DNA of 64,000 nt from Massilia violaceinigra (GCF_002752675.1 NZ_CP024608.1:5146001-5210000), one strand, 5' to 3'; positions 8,619 to 17,573 are shown, numbered from the stretch's first letter. Made by a program: numbers and translations. Notes: generated by a model not told the origin, from the letters alone.

Positions 8619-8645
8619 TAAAAACCCGCTCAAGGCGGGTTTTTG
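8619..8645 (-). terminator. Intrinsic terminator of paralogue 3
   Basis: AAAAACCCGC-TCAA-GGCGGGTTTTT is a perfect stem with T/A tracts on both sides, 20 bases past the stop codon of paralogue 3 (minus strand). It could work in both directions. Confidence 0.85.
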
Positions 8646-8665
8646 ACCGCGCAACGATGCGCGTG

Positions 8666-8917
8666 TCAGACGTACTTCTCGATGAGGCGTACCGCTGCGG
8701 GTACCAACTGAGCCAGGAAAACAAGGCCGGCAACCCACGTAATAATCGTCGACTTCGCCTCGGCAATATCCGCTTTGGTCGCGCCAATTGCCTTGATCAC
8801 GCCGATATCGATCTTCATGGCCGCGACATCAATTTTGATGGCGGCAACATCGGCTTCCAGTTTTGTTATGCGGGCTTCCATTCCGCCATGATCACGCAGT
8901 TCACCGTTCATGTCCAT
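8666..8917 (-). CDS. Small coiled-coil membrane protein, paralogue 3 of 4
   Basis: The 83-residue protein is nearly identical to paralogue 1 through MEARITKLEADVAAIKIDVA and MKIDIGVIKAIGATK, but is the shortest member, with no extra heptads between ADIAEAK and the membrane helix (ITWVAGLVFLAQLVPAAV). It ends RLIEKYV. The start at 8917 has GAGGA upstream. The DNA of residues 12-45 is almost the same as in paralogue 1, so this pair is the most recent duplication. Confidence 0.85.
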   Translation of the reverse strand: MDMNGELRDHGGMEARITKLEADVAAIKIDVAAMKIDIGVIKAIGATKADIAEAKSTIITWVAGLVFLAQLVPAAVRLIEKYV

Positions 8918-9095
8918 CGTGTTCCTCGATGATATATAGGTTTTCTGCCCGGCGATCCGACTCCGTTGCGAGGAGACGGCACGCAGCAGGCCGATGATCA
9001 GCCGCCATGAACCGCGAGCCATGCAAAACATATGGCACAGCTCCGCCCAGTTGACGATGGACCGGTAAAAGGCGCTCGTACCGAGCCGTTTTTGC

Positions 9096-9118
9096 TCATC
9101 ACAGTAGGACCTCGTCTG
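9096..9118 (-). repeat. Conserved upstream element, copy 3
   Basis: CATCACAGTAGGACCTCGTC on the plus strand, about 180 bases upstream of paralogue 3, matching the spacing of copies 1 and 4. Confidence 0.6.
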
Positions 9119-9444
9119 TTGACATTAGTTCGGTCCGACCGGTGCCAACACGCATGCCGCCATACACAAAGTCGGTGGCCGACCGGCCGTTAAATGCAGC
9201 CTGTGACGCGGTTCATGGAGGTTGTAAGGGAAGTTGCCTGCTGGTGCGAAACGATGGAATTGTTCCGATCTTGACGCATTATTCAGTCCGCCAGTCTGAC
9301 AGGAGTGGTTTTGCGTCCTCTGCGGTAAAAGCCAAGCGTGGCGTCAATCTTCTACGAGGTCTTGCACCGTCGTCAGATGCGCCGCCAATGCAGAAATGTG
9401 CAAGAAACCTGCTCCGGGCAGATACTGAACGCCAACGGTGGGGG
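9119..9444. other. Spacer between paralogues 3 and 4, no convincing gene
   Basis: About 325 bases. A plus-strand frame crosses it but its codons and lack of a ribosome site suggest a shadow. AAACCTGCTCCGGGCAG near 9409-9426 looks like a decayed version of the terminator seen after paralogue 3. Confidence 0.45.
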
Positions 9445-9741
9445 TCATACGTAGCTCTCGATCAGGCGCACTGCCGCGGGCACCAGCTGAGCCAGGAAAA
9501 CAAGGCATGCAACCCACATGATAATGACCGACTTCGCTTCAGCCACAGTGCTGCGTATTTCCGAACGTACTCCGGCGATCTCGGAACGAATCTCGGCACG
9601 CACTTCGGCAATATCCGACTTGGTCGCACCCGTAGCCCTGATCGCCCCTATGTCGATCTTCATCGCGGCAACATCGGCTTCCAGTTTTGTTATGCGGGCT
9701 TCCATGTTGCCATGATCACGCGGTTCGCCAGTCATGTCCAT
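9445..9741 (-). CDS. Small coiled-coil membrane protein, paralogue 4 of 4
   Basis: The 98-residue protein starts MDMTGEPRDHGNMEARITKL (ATG 9741 after AGGGAG), loses one (I)K(I)D unit relative to paralogue 1, and has two to three inserted heptads of the type AEIRSEIAGVRSEI before the membrane helix (IIMWVACLVFLAQLVPAAV). It ends RLIESYV. The upstream element copy lies 180 bases away. The function is unknown; the array as a whole suggests a family that changes coiled-coil length by repeat slippage. Confidence 0.85.
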   Translation of the reverse strand: MDMTGEPRDHGNMEARITKLEADVAAMKIDIGAIRATGATKSDIAEVRAEIRSEIAGVRSEIRSTVAEAKSVIIMWVACLVFLAQLVPAAVRLIESYV

Positions 9742-9920
9742 GGTACTCCCTGAATGATTTAGAGGTTTCCGCACGGTGATGACATCGGTCGCACGGACAC
9801 GGCACCCGGGCGCACAATAGTCAGCTGCCATTCCATACGATTGATGCAGGCAGCTACTCGGGTTCGCCGGGCCAGCCCGGCGCGCGTTGGCGAATGATGG
9901 CCGTACAGGGCCATTTTGCG

Positions 9921-9940
9921 CATCACAGTAAGACCTCGGC
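9921..9940 (-). repeat. Conserved upstream element, copy 4
   Basis: CATCACAGTAAGACCTCGGC on the plus strand, 180 bases upstream of paralogue 4. It marks the upstream boundary of the tandem array. Confidence 0.6.
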
Positions 9941-10000
9941 TATCGTATTTGGTTCTGCCGCATGAGGGACGTCATGCATGCGGCGAGATGCAGGGCGGGG

Positions 10001-10054
10001 GCCATCCGGCCACGGTGAACAGGCGCTTGCACCATTCACCGTGGCACCGGATGG
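10001..10054. repeat. Long imperfect inverted repeat
   Basis: GCCATCCGG(TG)CCACGGTGAA is repeated in inverted orientation at 10001-10019 and 10034-10054 with a 14-base loop and only a 2-base bulge. It lies 59 bases past the siderophore-receptor stop. It has no T-tract, so it could be an mRNA 3'-end stabilising hairpin or a palindromic element and not a simple terminator. Confidence 0.65.
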
Positions 10055-10074
10055 CATTGCGCGGATGCGCGAGG

Positions 10075-10097
10075 AAGGCAATCGACCTGATTGCCTT
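10075..10097 (-). terminator. Hairpin downstream of the siderophore receptor
   Basis: AAGGCAATC-GACCT-GATTGCCTT is a perfect 9-bp stem with a 5-base loop, 15 bases after the receptor stop codon. There is no T-run, so termination activity is uncertain. Confidence 0.5.
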
Positions 10098-10112
10098 GGA
10101 TTGCCTCAGTCC

Positions 10113-12224
10113 TCAGAACGCATAGCGCGCCGTCAGCTGGACCGAACGCGGCGCGCCGGGCAGGTTCAGATTGCCGTTGCTGCCATGCCCGGCAACGATG
10201 TAATGGCGGTCGGCCAGATTCATCGCGTTAAGCTGGATGTCGACCTTGCCCTGGCGGTAGTACGCCATCGCATCGATTGTCGCGTAGCCCGGCAGCGCCA
10301 CGGTATTGCCCGGATTGGCAAAGCGCTTGCCGACGGCATTGGCGCCGGCGCCCACGCCGAACCCGTTGCCCAGCGACTTGGTCAGCCACACGTTGGCGCT
10401 GTGCACCGGCGTCAGGGTAGGGCGCTTGCCTTGCACCGGTTGTCCGGAATCGATGGCGACCGACGATACCGCCCGCGCATCCAGATACGCGTAGCCCGAC
10501 CACAGCTGCCAGCCATCGCCAAGCTTGCCGGCGAAGGTCAGCTCGATCCCATCGCTGCGCTGGGTACCGATCGGAATGAGGCGGTTGGTGTTCGGGTCGG
10601 TGGCCTTGATGTTGGTGCGCTCCAGACGGAACAGCGACACCGCGGCGGTGGCATTGCCATCGAACAGGTCGAACTTGGCGCCGATTTCCTTGTTGGTGGT
10701 TTCCTCGGGCGCGATCTGGGCGTTGTTCGCGGCCAGCGCAAACGATTCGCCGGACGGCTGGAACGACTTGCTGAAGGATGCGAAGTACGATTGCGTCTCG
10801 CCCGGCTGATAAACGAGGCCGGCGCGCGGGCTCCAGGCGCGGTCGACACGGGCGAGGTTCGACTGGCCGGCGCGGCGTTCGCGCGTTTCCTGTTCAAAGC
10901 GGTCGAAGCGTACCCCGGCCAGCGCCTTCCACTGCGCCGACAAGGTCGCCATATCCTGCACATAAGCGCTGGTCACCGTCAGCACGCCCATGTTGTCGGT
11001 CGACGGGGCGGCGCTCACGGTAAACGGCAGCACCGGCGCGACCGGATTGAACAAGTTGACCTTGGCGATATTGTTCTGTGTGCGGAACAGCTGGTCTTTC
11101 TCCTGCTTGCCGATCTCGATGCCGTACAGCAACTGGTGGCGCATGCCGGCCAGGTTGGCGACTTGTTTGAGCTCGGTCTGGTTGAAGTAGCCGGTTTCAT
11201 CGCGCATCACATTACTGCGGTTCAGCGACGCCGTCAGCGCCTTTTCATCGACCGAGCCAGACAGCGTATTGTTGCGGTCGAGGGTATAGTGATAGTGGCG
11301 GAAGGCATTGCGCAGCGACCAGGCATCGTTGAAACGGTGATCCAGCGTAAAGCCGAAGGCCTTCACTTCCGCTTCGGAGTAATCGTTGTCCTTTGCGTTG
11401 GCCGCGCCGTAGTAGGTGCCGGCGGGAACGTCGACCGCCCTCCCGCGATATGCAGGCACGCCGAAATCGGTCACGCGCTTGTCGTTCAGGTATTCGGCTT
11501 GCAGCAGCAGCTTGGTGGCGTCGCTGATCTTGAGCGAAACCGATGGCGCGAACGCTTCGCGGTCGAGAAACTGCTGGTCGCGGAAGCTGTCGGCACGTTC
11601 GATGGCGCCGGTCACGCGGACCGCCACCGGGCTGGCGCTGTTAGCGCGCGCGATGTCGATTTCAGCGCGGCGCTGGTTCCAGCTGCCGGCCTGCAGGCTC
11701 ACCTCGTTCTTGTTGATGCCGGGTTTTTTGCTGATGCGGTTGATCAAACCGCCGGACGAGCCGCGCCCGTACAGCACCGAAGCCGGCCCCTTGATGATCT
11801 CGACCTGCTCCGTATTGGACAGGTCGCGGAAGTACAGCGCATCGTCGCGCATGCCGTCGACAAACTGGTCGGCGATGGCGGTAAAGCCGCGGATGGTCAC
11901 CTGGTCGCGCTGGCCGTCGCCGTGCGACAGGCCGATGCCCGGCACCGCCTTGAGCACATCCTGCAGCGAGCGCGCGCCCTGGTCGCGCAGCACCGAGAGC
12001 GGCACCACGTTGACGGTTTGCGGAATGTCGCGCAGCGGCGCGTCGATCTTGGTGGCGCTGGTGGCGCTGGCCGGGTTGTAGCTGGTGTCCTGGTCGCGCG
12101 TGGCGGTGACGGTGATTTCCTTGAGCGCGGTCTGCGGCTTCGCCGTCTGCGCGAAGGCGGAGCTGGACATTTGAGGGAGGGCGAGCGCGATGATGACGGC
12201 CAGCCGGGTTTTTTGCATTGCCAT
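10113..12224 (-). CDS. TonB-dependent siderophore receptor (catecholate/Fiu-like)
   Basis: The 703-residue outer-membrane receptor has a signal peptide (cleavage near SAFA-QTAK), a TonB-box-like segment (LKEITVTATRD), a plug domain (DIPQTVNVVPLSVLRDQG, VEIIKGPASVLYGRGSSGG) and a 22-strand barrel ending in YAF with the terminal aromatic Phe needed for barrel assembly. It imports ferric siderophores with energy from TonB/ExbBD. Start ATG 12224 has AAAGGACG upstream. A Fur-box-like sequence lies about 40 bases before the start, so it should be induced by iron starvation. No siderophore synthesis or reductase genes are next to it. Confidence 0.93.
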   Translation of the reverse strand: MAMQKTRLAVIIALALPQMSSSAFAQTAKPQTALKEITVTATRDQDTSYNPASATSATKIDAPLRDIPQTVNVVPLSVLRDQGARSLQDVLKAVPGIGLSHGDGQRDQVTIRGFTAIADQFVDGMRDDALYFRDLSNTEQVEIIKGPASVLYGRGSSGGLINRISKKPGINKNEVSLQAGSWNQRRAEIDIARANSASPVAVRVTGAIERADSFRDQQFLDREAFAPSVSLKISDATKLLLQAEYLNDKRVTDFGVPAYRGRAVDVPAGTYYGAANAKDNDYSEAEVKAFGFTLDHRFNDAWSLRNAFRHYHYTLDRNNTLSGSVDEKALTASLNRSNVMRDETGYFNQTELKQVANLAGMRHQLLYGIEIGKQEKDQLFRTQNNIAKVNLFNPVAPVLPFTVSAAPSTDNMGVLTVTSAYVQDMATLSAQWKALAGVRFDRFEQETRERRAGQSNLARVDRAWSPRAGLVYQPGETQSYFASFSKSFQPSGESFALAANNAQIAPEETTNKEIGAKFDLFDGNATAAVSLFRLERTNIKATDPNTNRLIPIGTQRSDGIELTFAGKLGDGWQLWSGYAYLDARAVSSVAIDSGQPVQGKRPTLTPVHSANVWLTKSLGNGFGVGAGANAVGKRFANPGNTVALPGYATIDAMAYYRQGKVDIQLNAMNLADRHYIVAGHGSNGNLNLPGAPRSVQLTARYAF

Positions 12225-12264
12225 ATTACGTCCTTTGGTTTTTATGTTGCTAAGCGAATACTAC

Positions 12265-12284
12265 GAATGATAATGATTCCTATT
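12265..12284 (-). promoter_or_regulatory. Fur box
   Basis: GAATGATAATGATTCCTATT matches the Fur consensus GATAATGATAATCATTATC over most of its length. It sits about 40 bases upstream of the receptor start, and a second A/T-rich GATAAT-like run overlaps it toward 12295. Confidence 0.75.
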
Positions 12285-12351
12285 ACTATTATTGCTGAGC
12301 AACGTAAATATGGCAAATTTAATGTGCATTGCATAGATTTGCGGGGCGGCG

Positions 12352-14730
12352 TCAGAACAGGGTCTGCTGCAAACTCGTAAGGCTGGTGAAATCGTCGCCG
12401 AGGAAGGGCAGGATGGCGTCCGCGATCGGCTGCAGCTGGCGCGTGACGTAATGGTCGTAATCGATGCGCGAGCGCAGCGTTTCCAGCGGTTCGGGGCCGG
12501 CCAGGGTCATCACGTACTGAATCCAGCCGCCTTTCTGGTACTGCAGCGGGCGGCCGTGAAGGCGGTTGAAGTCATCCGCAAGGCGCGCCGCCCGCACCGG
12601 GGGCGGCGTATTGCCCTGGTATTGCTCAAGCGGGCGGCGAATGCGCTTGCGGTAGACCAGCAGGTCATCGAAGTCGCCGCGCAAGGTGCTGTTGACGTAC
12701 TCGCGCACGTAATCGCGGTAGCTTTCGCGCCTGAAGATGCGCAGGTACAGGGCTTGCTGGAACTGCTGCGCCAGCGGCGTCCAGTCGCTGCGCACCGTTT
12801 CCAGGCCCTTGAACACCATCTCTTCGCCGCCGCCGTCCTTGCCGACCAGCCCCGCGTAGCGCTTCTTGCTGCCTTCCTCCGAATTGCGGATGGTCGGCAT
12901 CAGGAAGCGCCGGTAATGCGTTTCATACTGGAGTTCGAGCGCGCTATCGAGGCCGAATTCCTGCTGCAGATGCTCGGTCCACCACGCATTGACGTGAGCG
13001 ACCAGCGCGCGGCCGATCTCGCCCGCCTGCGCGTCGTCGTGCGCGTGCTTGAGCCAGACGAAGGTTGAATCAGTGTCGCCGTAGATTACCTGGTAGCCAC
13101 GTTCCTCGATCAGATCGCGCGTGCGGTGCATGATTTCCTGTCCGCGCAAGGTGATCGACGACGCCAGGCGCGGGTCGAAAAAACGACAGCCATTCGACCC
13201 GAGCACGCCGTAGAACGCGTTCATGATGATCTTGAGCGCTTGCGACAGTGGCTGGTTGCGTTCGCGCTTGGCCGCCTCGCGACCCAGCGCGATCTGGCTG
13301 ACGATGGCCGGCAGGCAGTGCTTCTCGCGCGCGAAGCGCGCACCCCAGAAGCCCGGCACGGTGGCGCCGCTGTCGTCGCGCAAGCCTTCGATCAGGCCGA
13401 CCGGATCGATCAGGAAGGTGCGGATAATCGAGGGATACAGGCTTTTGTAGTCGAGCACCAGCACCGAGTCGTACAGGCCCGAACGCGAATCCATGACGTA
13501 GCCGCCCGGGCTGTTTTCGCCAGCGACGTCGCCCAGGTTCGGCGCCACGTAGCCCTGGCGGTGCATCCGTGGCAGGTACAGGTGCTCGAAGGCGGCCACC
13601 GAGCCGCCGCTGCGATCCACCGCGAGCCCGGTGACGCTGGCCCGTTCGAGCAGGAAGGGCAGCAGTTCGGTCTTCGCGAAAATGCGCGTGACCAGTTCGC
13701 AGTCCTTGAGGTTGTAGTGCGCCAGTGCCGGCTTGTCTTCATTGAAGCGCCGTTCGATTTCGGCCATGCGCTGGTAGGGATTGTCGATCGCCTTGCCCTC
13801 GCCGAGCAGGGTGCGCGACACGTTTTCAAGGCTGAACGAGGAAAAGCGCCAGGTCGCCGATTTGAGCGCGTCGATGCCGTCGATGATCAGGCGCCCGGCC
13901 GCGCCGGCGAAGAAGTGCTGTTGCGTGCCGTGTTCGCGCCATTCCATCGGGCTGCCGTCGCGCCCCAGGCGCAAGGGCACCTGGCAGCGTTCGGCGTGCT
14001 TTTGCAGCACGCGCAGGTCGAACTGCACCACGTTCCAGCCGATGATGGCGTCCGGGTCGTGCGTTGCGAGCCAGGCATTGAGGCATTCGAGCATGTGCGC
14101 GTGGCTGTCGCAGTAGTCGAGGGCGAAGTCGAGCGTGAAGTCGTGTACCTTGTCGCTGCCGTTCGGCGGCCCCAGCATGTACACCTGGCGCTGGCCGCAG
14201 CCTTCGAGCGCGATCGAATACAGCTCGCCGCGCGAGGTCGTCTCGATGTCGAGCGAAACCAGCTTGAGGCGCGGGCGGTAAGCTGGCGCTGGCTTCAGAT
14301 GGCTGCCCAGCGCCACGCCCGCCTGGCCGCCGTCCGGATCGTCGTGGAACCAGACCGGCGCCGTGATGAAGCGCTCCATCAGGTAGCGCTCGGGCGGGCG
14401 GATGTCGGCTTCGTACACATCGATGCCGTAGTCGCGCAGGCGTTTTGCCTGCTTGAGCAACTGACGGTAATGCAGGCAATACAGACCGAATACGGGGCGC
14501 CGCTGGAAGTCGACCAGATCGAGCTCACGCAGTTCGCAACCGCGTTCACCTTGCAGCAGTGCGGCGACCTGGGTGCGCCACTGCTCGGGAATGAATGCCA
14601 CCGATGGCTGCGCCGCCAGGCGGATCTGGCGCGGGCCTTTGTCCGTCGCCAGCCAGAAGTCCACTTCCGTGCCGGCGGCGGTATCGCGCCAGTGTCGGGT
14701 CAGAAGAAATCCTTGCTGCGGTTGATTCAA
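12352..14730 (-). CDS. polB: DNA polymerase II (family B)
   Basis: The 792-residue protein aligns along its whole length with E. coli PolB (783 residues). The exonuclease motif DIETTS is at 161-166, the polymerase motif A region reads DYKSLYPSIIRTFLID, and motif C is YGDTDST with D552 and D554. The end (DDFTSLTSLQQTLF) carries a QxxLF clamp-binding motif. The start is TTG at 14730 giving LNQPQQGFLLTRHWRD, with an AGAGGT site; a longer frame to 14871 lacks homology. PolB does damage-tolerant DNA synthesis and proofreading. Both catalytic centres look intact. Confidence 0.96.
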   Translation of the reverse strand: MNQPQQGFLLTRHWRDTAAGTEVDFWLATDKGPRQIRLAAQPSVAFIPEQWRTQVAALLQGERGCELRELDLVDFQRRPVFGLYCLHYRQLLKQAKRLRDYGIDVYEADIRPPERYLMERFITAPVWFHDDPDGGQAGVALGSHLKPAPAYRPRLKLVSLDIETTSRGELYSIALEGCGQRQVYMLGPPNGSDKVHDFTLDFALDYCDSHAHMLECLNAWLATHDPDAIIGWNVVQFDLRVLQKHAERCQVPLRLGRDGSPMEWREHGTQQHFFAGAAGRLIIDGIDALKSATWRFSSFSLENVSRTLLGEGKAIDNPYQRMAEIERRFNEDKPALAHYNLKDCELVTRIFAKTELLPFLLERASVTGLAVDRSGGSVAAFEHLYLPRMHRQGYVAPNLGDVAGENSPGGYVMDSRSGLYDSVLVLDYKSLYPSIIRTFLIDPVGLIEGLRDDSGATVPGFWGARFAREKHCLPAIVSQIALGREAAKRERNQPLSQALKIIMNAFYGVLGSNGCRFFDPRLASSITLRGQEIMHRTRDLIEERGYQVIYGDTDSTFVWLKHAHDDAQAGEIGRALVAHVNAWWTEHLQQEFGLDSALELQYETHYRRFLMPTIRNSEEGSKKRYAGLVGKDGGGEEMVFKGLETVRSDWTPLAQQFQQALYLRIFRRESYRDYVREYVNSTLRGDFDDLLVYRKRIRRPLEQYQGNTPPPVRAARLADDFNRLHGRPLQYQKGGWIQYVMTLAGPEPLETLRSRIDYDHYVTRQLQPIADAILPFLGDDFTSLTSLQQTLF

Positions 14731-15025
14731 GTGACTACCTCTGAAATCCTGATGGGGCGGGTGAATGTGCGCTGGGTGCAGCGTGCCAGTTGCCGGACGG
14801 CTCCGTATACTAAGCGATGTGGGGCAACTGTATAAAGCGCTGCAAGTTTCCTCGAAGGGCGCCCGCTCCACTGGCCCGCGGCCCGGCCCGCGTGATCATT
14901 GTCAAAGCCGCGATAACGCACATCACGATAATAAGAGCCAGTCTCGGCAGATCGGGCGACGTGACCGCATTGTCGGGCGGGCCCATTCCGGCGACCACTC
15001 TTACCGCGCACCGCGCTCCCCTCCA
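14731..15025. promoter_or_regulatory. Divergent promoter region polB / deacetylase
   Basis: About 295 bases between two divergent genes. CTGTATAAAGCGCTGC at 14828-14843 keeps only one half of a LexA box, so SOS control is not supported. No gene seen. Confidence 0.4.
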
Positions 15026-15808
15026 ATGAACACTGTGATGAACAGGCTGTACGCCGACTATGTCATGCCCTCGCGCCTTCCGTTGTACGAGGATTTTATT
15101 CGCGCGGCGGGTAATGCGGGGTATGCGCAAATATCGGTGCGCCAGTACGTGCATGCTTTGCGCGAACAAGACCCGCGTCGCCAGCAGAAAGTCATTGTTC
15201 ACCGTCACGACATCGATACCGACCTCAGGACTGCAAGAAAACTATTCGAGATCGAGAAGGAATATGGTATCAAGGCCAGCTATTATTTTCGGCTTTCCAC
15301 GCTCGACTTCGCGCTGATGAACGAGATCGAGGAGTATGGCAGCGAGGCCAGTTATCATTATGAAGAACTGGCTACCTTCGCCAAGAAGCACGACATCAAG
15401 GACCCCGCTGTCATCCACGCGCGGCTCGGAGACATTCGCGACGATTTCGCCCGCAATTTTGATTTGATCGAGGATCGTCTCGGGCGCAAGCTGACCACCG
15501 TGGCCAGCCACGGCGACTTTGCCAACCGCCGCCTGGAGTTGAGCAATACCGAAATTCTCAAGGACCGGGCATTGCGCGAGCGCTGCGGGATCGAATGCGA
15601 GACGTACGACCGCTCGCTGCTCGACAACATCGACATGTACATCTCCGACCGCCCGTTTCCGCAGTATTACCGCCCGCTTTCTCCATTCGATGCACTCGGA
15701 CAGTACGCCAGAATCTGTTTTCTGACTCATCCAAGGCAGTGGGAAACAAACTGGATTGAAAATACCAGGGACAACCTGTTTCGTTTGTATGAAGGCGTGA
15801 CCTGGTAG
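15026..15808 (+). CDS. NodB-like polysaccharide deacetylase family protein
   Basis: About 260 residues. VIVHRHDIDTDLRTARKLF carries the paired aspartates of a NodB-type metal site in the HRHDID form. Next come GIKASYYFRLST and EASYHYEELATFAKK, and later VASHGDFANRRLE, which may supply the second catalytic region. Enzymes of this superfamily remove acetyl groups from sugar polymers or glycolipids. ATG 15026 is the most likely start, though no clear ribosome site is visible and ATG 15038 is possible. No signal peptide is seen, so a cytoplasmic substrate is more likely. The next gene, an MBL/Rieske protein, is on the same strand 247 bases on. Confidence 0.75.
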   Translation: MNTVMNRLYADYVMPSRLPLYEDFIRAAGNAGYAQISVRQYVHALREQDPRRQQKVIVHRHDIDTDLRTARKLFEIEKEYGIKASYYFRLSTLDFALMNEIEEYGSEASYHYEELATFAKKHDIKDPAVIHARLGDIRDDFARNFDLIEDRLGRKLTTVASHGDFANRRLELSNTEILKDRALRERCGIECETYDRSLLDNIDMYISDRPFPQYYRPLSPFDALGQYARICFLTHPRQWETNWIENTRDNLFRLYEGVTW

Positions 15809-16055
15809 GCGCATCAAACGCCAATCGGAATGGTAGCGAGTCGGTCCGCGCAGGAACCGTTCTGTTGCGCAGCCGTCTCCTCCGGACATACGGCGCATGG
15901 ATTCATATCAGCATTGGCATTAAGCCGGATCAGACAGTGAGCTCAGCAATCCCCCCGGACTTATTCCTCATCAAGCACCGGCATGATCGCGCGGACCACA
16001 CTGGCTTGTCAGCGGGGACGTCCGTCCCCCGACATACAACCTTGAGACACCAACT

Positions 16056-17573
16056 ATGAAAGCAGACTTCACATTTTTGGGGCATGCCGGTTTCCTGATC
16101 GAGACCGATCACGAGATCCTGCTGATCGATCCCTGGCTGAGCGAGAACGGTGCGTTTTTCGGGAGCTGGCATCAATGGCCGCCCAACAGCCACTTGCTCG
16201 GCATGGTGCAGCACCGCTGCGCCGGCCGGGTGCTGAACATTTTCCTGAGCCATGCGCACCAGGACCATTTCGATGCATCGACGCTGCGTGCTTTGTCAAA
16301 CCATCCGCGTTGCACGGTTTTCATTCCGAACTATAAAGACAAATATTTGCTCGACACGCTGAGCGGCATGCAGCTCCACACCGTCGAGCTGTCCGAGGGC
16401 GACCAGGCGGGCAGGAACATTCGCTTGCGCGTGTTCATCGATGATGGCGGCATCAATCAGGATGCGGCCTTATTCGTCAGCACGCCCGATTTCACCTTTT
16501 TTAATCAAAACGACTGCAAGATTTTTGACAGGCTAGCGATGCTGAAACAGGAACTCGGCGACATCGACTACTATTCGGTGCAGTTTTCCGGCGCCAACTG
16601 GCATCCGGCCTGTTTCGAGATGCCGGCGCAGCAGCGCCAGGCTTTGTCCAGGAAAAAGGCACTCAGCAAATTCCACAACGTTCTCGGTGGCGTCCGGACC
16701 CTTGCTCCGCGCTTCCTCGTGCCGGCGGCCGGACCGTGCTTTTTCCCGTTTCTCGATCCCGCGCTCAGTCGTGGCAGCGGAACGATCTTCGTACATCAGG
16801 ACCAGCTCGATCAATACCTGACGCAGAAAGGAATCGGTAACATCCTTTATCCGCGGCCCGGCGAGCGGATTGGAGAGGAGGCGAACCGGATTCCCATCGC
16901 CGCACCCACGCTCGCCGAGCTCGAACGCTACCGGGCCGCGCATCAGGACGTGTGGGAACACACCGTCGACGCTTTCTCGGCGACGCGATTTGCGCACGTG
17001 CTGCAGCAGCGGCTGGATATCATCGCCGATATGTCCTTGCCACCGGACACGCCATCAATCGCGTTCAACTGGGGCCCCGGCGACGCCGACTGGCTGCAGG
17101 TGGACCTGGTCGGCAAGGTGCTGGTGGCGTCCCCCCAACCGCACCCTCCCTGCATTGTCCTGCAGGCGAGCACCAAATACTTTTCGCTGATGTGCACGCA
17201 GGCGCGCTGGCAAGACCTCGCATTAAGCCTGCGCGCAAGGCTCCAGCGGCTGCCGGACGTGTACAACACGGTCGCCAACATTTTCCTGTTCGCCGATGAA
17301 GCTAACCTGGCCAGCTCCCTGGCGCACAACTTCAACCTGTCGCAAGAGCGCATCGTGATCGAGCACCTGGGGCAGAAATACGAGATCAACCGGTATTGTC
17401 CGCATCAGGGCGGCGACCTGGCTTACGCCACCATCGACGAGAACATGCACGTGGTCTGCCCGCGGCACAGCTGGCGCTTCGAGTTGCAGTGCGGGGGCAT
17501 GTGCAAATCGTCGGGCATGGGCATTGACGCGGTCAAACTTGGCGTGACAAACGAGGACGGCCCAGCCGCCTGA
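16056..17573 (+). CDS. MBL-fold metallohydrolase fused to a C-terminal Rieske [2Fe-2S] domain (CMAH/NamH-like)
   Basis: The 505-residue protein begins with a metallo-beta-lactamase fold: FLGHAGFLIETDHEILLIDP and the metal motif SHAHQDHFD (HxHxDH). Residues about 440-490 form a Rieske domain with CPH and CPRH cluster ligands (RYCPHQGG, VVCPRHSW). MBL plus Rieske is the combination found in CMP-N-acetylneuraminate hydroxylase and in UDP-MurNAc hydroxylase (NamH), which hydroxylate the N-acetyl group of sugars. That makes a nucleotide-sugar or amino-sugar oxygenase the best guess. The preceding deacetylase-like gene supports a sugar-modification role. No signal peptide. Substrate is unknown. Confidence 0.82.
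   Translation: MKADFTFLGHAGFLIETDHEILLIDPWLSENGAFFGSWHQWPPNSHLLGMVQHRCAGRVLNIFLSHAHQDHFDASTLRALSNHPRCTVFIPNYKDKYLLDTLSGMQLHTVELSEGDQAGRNIRLRVFIDDGGINQDAALFVSTPDFTFFNQNDCKIFDRLAMLKQELGDIDYYSVQFSGANWHPACFEMPAQQRQALSRKKALSKFHNVLGGVRTLAPRFLVPAAGPCFFPFLDPALSRGSGTIFVHQDQLDQYLTQKGIGNILYPRPGERIGEEANRIPIAAPTLAELERYRAAHQDVWEHTVDAFSATRFAHVLQQRLDIIADMSLPPDTPSIAFNWGPGDADWLQVDLVGKVLVASPQPHPPCIVLQASTKYFSLMCTQARWQDLALSLRARLQRLPDVYNTVANIFLFADEANLASSLAHNFNLSQERIVIEHLGQKYEINRYCPHQGGDLAYATIDENMHVVCPRHSWRFELQCGGMCKSSGMGIDAVKLGVTNEDGPAA

Noticed and set aside
9142..9753. 203-residue plus-strand frame across the spacer and paralogue 4
   Set aside because: It runs antisense to a real paralogue, has no ribosome site and no resemblance to any family.
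10001..10054. Long inverted repeat considered as an insertion-sequence end
   Set aside because: No transposase, no target duplication and a short loop; more likely an RNA hairpin.
14828..14843. Possible LexA/SOS box upstream of polB
   Set aside because: Only the CTGTATAAA half is present; the second half (CTGC instead of ACAG) does not match, so SOS control is not supported.
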